From: Ophioceras dolichostomum
Lineage: Eukaryota; Ascomycota; Sordariomycetes; Magnaporthales; Ophioceraceae
Direction of reading: 5' to 3'
Assembly: GCA_003049485.1 (NCBI GenBank)
Contig: PYST01000493.1
Location: 1 to 22,315 of the forward strand
DNA length: 22,315 bases
In this document: in pieces, positions 18,734 to 22,315 of the stretch
How positions within the stretch are numbered: position 1 is the first letter of the stretch
Layout of the letters: each line of letters starts with the position of its first letter
Program-made: the position numbers and the translations under genes
Notes under the pieces: generated by a model
Seen by the model: the letters and a program-made list of their open reading frames with translations, nothing else
Told to the model about the DNA's origin: nothing
Databases searched by the model: none

Positions 18734-20897
18734 TCACAAATCACCCCAATCCTCCCGAATCAGCTGCGCCCCCTTCTCAGCGATCATGTAGACCGGCCCC
18801 ACAATGTTCACGTCGGGAAGCACGGGGATGATGCTGCAGTCCACGATCCTCAGTCCGTCCACGCCGTAGACCCGAAGACGCGGGTCGACGACGCCGCCGT
18901 CCTCGAGAGGCCGCATCTGGTTCGTACCGGAGGCGTGCCAGTTCGGGATCGTGTTTGCCTTGACATACTCCCAGATGGCGTCGTCGTCGTCCTCTTCCAC
19001 CGCGGAGCCGGGACTGAGCTCGCCGCTGTTGGGGCCGACGGTAAACATAGACAGGGAGGGGTGGTTGAGGATCTCGCGGAGATAGCGGAAGGAGGCAAGG
19101 GCTATAATGCGGTCAACTGGGTGGGCGTAGTACTGTTATTCGGTGGTATATACATGGTGAGCATCTGAATTATGGTTTTTGGTTGGGGACTGAAAGAGTA
19201 CAAATCCAAATAAGTGCCTTGGGAAGCTGCGGGAGGGAAGACTGGTTGACTCACGTTAGGGTTCACCTTCGGCAGCTCGCCCATACTCGCCGACCTCAGC
19301 GTCACGTTCCCCCGCGAGAGCGCAATCATGCTTGACGCCGTGAGGGAGATGTAATTCTCCTCGGGCTGCGGGGTGTAGTACGGCGTCGGCCCTCCAGGAT
19401 ACCACACCGATTCGAAGAGGTACTCGATGTGGGACTGGTTGGTGAGGCCAAGGCTGGCGATCTCTCCTGCGCCGATCTCCATCAGTTCCTCCTCGGAAAG
19501 CTTCTGGAACGCGTTGGTGATTCCCGAAGGAGCAGTGTATTGGCCGGTGCCGTTCGTGTAAAACTCGTCTTGGGCTGCGCGCAGAGCCGTCCAGGTCGCG
19601 GCCATGTCGGTGGTGGAGAATTCGGGGGCTGAAAGGGCCATGATGCTGAAGACGGAGTGGTCGTTGAGGCTGGAAAGAGTGCACGTCAGGTACGCGTCCG
19701 TGATTCTACGGGAGTGAGGATGGGGGCGCTGAAACATACTGCTGGCCGACATTCTCGTTGATCACGATTGGCTTGATAGCGAATTGCCCGAGCTGATCTT
19801 TGGGCCCGATTCCCTGGTAATAAGTTTGTGTTAGTCTCTTCTCATTTGTTCAAAGACGGTGAAGCAGTCGCTGAGAGTACAGTGCCATTTACCGAAATCA
19901 TCAAAAGTTGCGGCGAGTGGAACGCTCCCATGCTCACGATCACCTCTTTAGCGGCCTTGACTTCGTGCACAACTCCCGTCGCGTGGTCCATGAACGCGAC
20001 CCCAGTCGCCTTGGGCTTCGCCCCCATCGTATCAGTCAGTAGCTGCCACACCGGCGCGAAGTACAAGACATCCAAGTTGGGCCGGCCTTTCGCCTTCTGG
20101 AGGTATCCGTCAAATGCGGAGCTGCGCATGAAGTCTGGCCCCATCGTGCCAGTACCCTGCTTTACTCCCGTGCTGTTGCCCATGTTTTGATCGAGGACGA
20201 TGGGGATCTGCAGCGCGTCTGCGGCGGCCTCGATGAATCCAACGCCCGACGGCGGTACGTAGCCCTGGAACCCGATCTCCAATGGGCCGTCACCATACAC
20301 GGTGGGCTCAAAGGTCTTGTAGCTGACGTCGAAGCCCTTGGCCGCGTGGTCCGCCGGGGGATTGAAGTGCGTGCCCTTAATGGCGAGCGGGATGAGGTCG
20401 TCCCACCCCCATCCTGGGTTACCTAGACGCACCCAGTCGTCGTAGACAGAAGCGCTGCCGCGGCCATAGTATAAGCCATTGATCGCGCTGCTGCCGCCGA
20501 GGCAGCGACCACGGTGGTAGCGCAAGATCCTCCCATCGAGGTGCTCCTGCGGCGTCGTGTAGAAGGACCAGTCGATGGCCGTGCCGCCCAGGAACTGGTT
20601 TCCGCCAGGCGCCTTGTACGCTGAGACCACTGTCGGCTCTGGTCCGGCCTCGAGCACAAGCACTCGGTGCCTACCGGACTCGCTGAGCCTGTTGGCCAGG
20701 ACGAGGCCGGCGGTGCCGCCTGTATGTGAAGCAATGGCCCCAATGAGTCAATGTGAGGTAGCGAGGATAGCGAGGCGAGAGCACTTACCTCCGGCGATAA
20801 TGAAGTCGTATTGATCCTGGATCGTCTGCCGGTCCAACCCCTTGATGGGAGCGGCCGAGACTCCGACAAGGAGTGACAGGAGAGCGGCCTTGATCAT
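18734..20897 (-). CDS. secreted GMC-family FAD oxidoreductase (AA3-like)
   Basis: Five exons (20897-20789, 20719-19893, 19813-19740, 19669-19255, 19132-18734) encode 607 residues, a typical fungal GMC length. A signal peptide opens the protein (MIKAALLSLLVGVSAAP). The FAD-binding fold shows GGGTAG (36-41) and VLVLEAG with Glu60. The first GMC signature is seen in RCLGGSSAINGLYYGRGS. The second, GAFHSPQLLMIS-GIG, is cut by intron 2. NVGQHLNDHS is assembled across intron 3, and NPN/YYAHPVD across intron 4, so the splice model is well constrained. Active-site residues are His541 in NWHASGT and Asn584 in PDVNIVGP, i.e. the His/Asn pair known from choline and cholesterol oxidases rather than His/His. 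The C-terminus (MIAEKGAQLI) is normal. The family oxidises alcohols or sugars with O2 or other acceptors; substrate cannot be told. It stands alone, without recognised partner biosynthetic genes. Confidence 0.95.
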
Positions 20898-22315
20898 CGT
20901 TGTGGCGTACGTGAGTTGAACTCGAGAGAATGCACGATATCCGGGTGAGGGAATGGTCTCCGCCGGCGCAGCGATGATAAATGATGCGCGACTGGGGTCT
21001 AGGCTAGCGAGTGAAGGTGCACGCGATCAACGATGGCCGGTGCAGATTGTGGTGTGCGTTGGCAGTTGGGGACGAACTCCAGGTTTGATGAAGATGGAAC
21101 AGGGAAGGGGGGTGGAGAGCACTTGATTCTGCGCCATGGGAGGAGGGGTACACGGCCACTGGAAGGAAACTGCGAGACTATGTATTCGTGCAGCTGAGGA
21201 GGAAAGAGCTCTGCCAACTTCCGTTACCATGGAGATCCCCATGGCCTTTCCTCCATTCATTGTGTGCTTTCCTTCGTAAGGACGGGAGTACAGAGGTTCG
21301 TGTTACCCGGCTGTTCCTTCCAGGTCACATTTCCACGTGCTCAAGCATTCGACTTCCTCCTTCCTCTTGTGCCAAACTGTACGTCATCCTATCTACTGGA
21401 GGAAAGGTCGACCGCGTTTGGTTTGGTTGGCGTATGTGCGTCGTGTTGATCGATCATCACACCGTGGAAGGAAGCGCGCGTTTGATCCTGGGATCTCCGC
21501 CCTCCACAAGCGTCGCCCATTCCAAAGAGACTTTTGGGAAACCTGTTCCTGCGTGGCTTCCAACCCCGGTACGACGCGGGGTCATCGGGGACGGAAGGGT
21601 AGGTTCGCAAATATGGCGGGATGCAGATCCAAGGCGCACGTAGGACAAGACGGGAATGTGCTAATTTGCGTATCTATCTTTCGGACGGAAGTTTTTAAGG
21701 CCGGTGGCGCAGGGAAAGCTGTCTGTATGTCCTTAGCATGCTTTCGTATTTCGTACGGCGTTTTCCGTTGGGGATGGTGGTGTTGATGACGACCTCCTCG
21801 TTTTGTTTTGTAATTGTTTGACGCTCAGAAGCTCACAAGCTCAAATCGGCCGGGGAGATCTCGATGGATCCGTATAATCAATCCTTCCACGTCCACGTAT
21901 TTGGGTCCGTCAAGTTTTCGTTCAAGTTCCCTCTTATGGTCTGCCCCGGATACCCCGGCTTCGCTTGTGCTTGGGTCTCAAGATCGGCAGCAGAGATCAG
22001 CCGCCAAGAGACGTCAGCGCTGGGTCTGACGTCAAGGGTTCAGCCTGCTGCACTAGGATCCCTGGGGCGAGTGCGGCGTTCAATGTCCAGAGAAAGTGTA
22101 ATGATACCCGGACTTCTCACCACATATTCCAGTCGACAGTAGGCTAATTTAGGTCCACATGTGCCGCATCGCCGTACCGCGCAGGACGGTGCGGGCGGGC
22201 ACATGTCGCGGAGAAATAGCACCATCACGCTCCACGGCCCCGCCGCTTCAGGGCCCGACGCAACATTGTGGTCGGGTCCGACCCCGGCCGGAAAAACACC
22301 GATGCTCCTCCACAA
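20898..22315. other. GMC upstream region and right flank
   Basis: About 1.4 kb with no supported gene. The left part is the GMC promoter side. Open frames on both strands overlap and lack domains; the minus-strand frame running off the right end (from 22040) shows no recognisable motif, so a gene entering from the right is not claimed. Confidence 0.5.
22157..22206. repeat. inverted repeat with 9-bp perfect arms
   Basis: ACATGTGCC (22157-22165) and GGCACATGT (22198-22206) are perfect reverse complements. An inner pairing CGCCGT with ACGGTG (one G-T) makes a longer interrupted stem. It lies in GC-rich DNA outside any supported gene; function unknown. Confidence 0.55.

Noticed and set aside
21188..21786. 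Overlapping plus-strand frames of about 150 codons
   Set aside because: Two overlapping frames of similar length with no recognisable motifs and no paired splice sites; read as chance.
22040..22315. Minus-strand frame running off the right edge
   Set aside because: Open only because of GC-rich DNA, overlaps the inverted repeat, no domain; a gene beyond the edge cannot be judged.

Overview
The window looks like nuclear DNA of a filamentous ascomycete (Pezizomycotina, probably Sordariomycetes). Genes are split by short introns of about 70-140 bases with fungal GT(A/G)NGT-like donors and CTAAC/TACTAAT-like branch sites. Coding DNA is GC-rich, intergenic spaces are long, and both housekeeping and secreted-enzyme genes are fungal in type. 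No bacterial signals (operons, Shine-Dalgarno sites), rRNA, tRNA or CRISPR array were recognised.

Layout, left to right: (1) 1-3886 is gene-poor, but on the minus strand at about 1500-2160 lies a wrecked copy of a fungal Zn(II)2Cys6 transcription factor, with stops and frame jumps. (2) 3887-6568 (+) encodes an intracellular CLC-type Cl-/H+ exchanger, with its one intron exactly between the two adjacent glutamates of the proton pathway. (3) 6952-7449 (-) is a compact three-exon gene for the complex I subunit NDUFB7/B18 (twin CX9C), hidden from a simple ORF scan by its tiny exons. (4) 7450-9040 holds the promoter side of NDUFB7 and a stretch of coding-like but broken sequence at 7971-8719. (5) 9041-11364 (+) is a seven-exon secreted serine carboxypeptidase of family S28. 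(6) 11940-13607 and 15019-16457 (both -) are two diverged copies of a fungal HExxH metallopeptidase-like protein. The 15019-16457 copy is intact. The other keeps its catalytic exon but carries a stop and two frame breaks in the 5' half. Both have the same 16-bp palindrome (CCG-N4-CGG core) just upstream of the ATG. (7) 16458-18733 is a long gap with a cluster of small hairpins near 17880-18055. (8) 18734-20897 (-) is a five-exon secreted GMC (FAD) oxidoreductase. (9) 20898-22315 is non-coding as far as I can tell, with a 9-bp-arm inverted repeat near the right edge.

The genes do not form an obvious pathway. The CLC exchanger and NDUFB7 are housekeeping. The S28 peptidase, the metallopeptidase-like pair and the GMC oxidoreductase look like an accessory block, perhaps extracellular nutrition or host/substrate interaction (inference). 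Decayed gene copies whose nonsense codons can all be explained by C:G to T:A transitions suggest past point-mutational inactivation such as RIP, but other mutation is equally possible. The strongest non-routine signals are the duplicated metallopeptidase pair with its shared palindrome, the transcription-factor relic, and the splice-site choice at the CLC proton glutamate.
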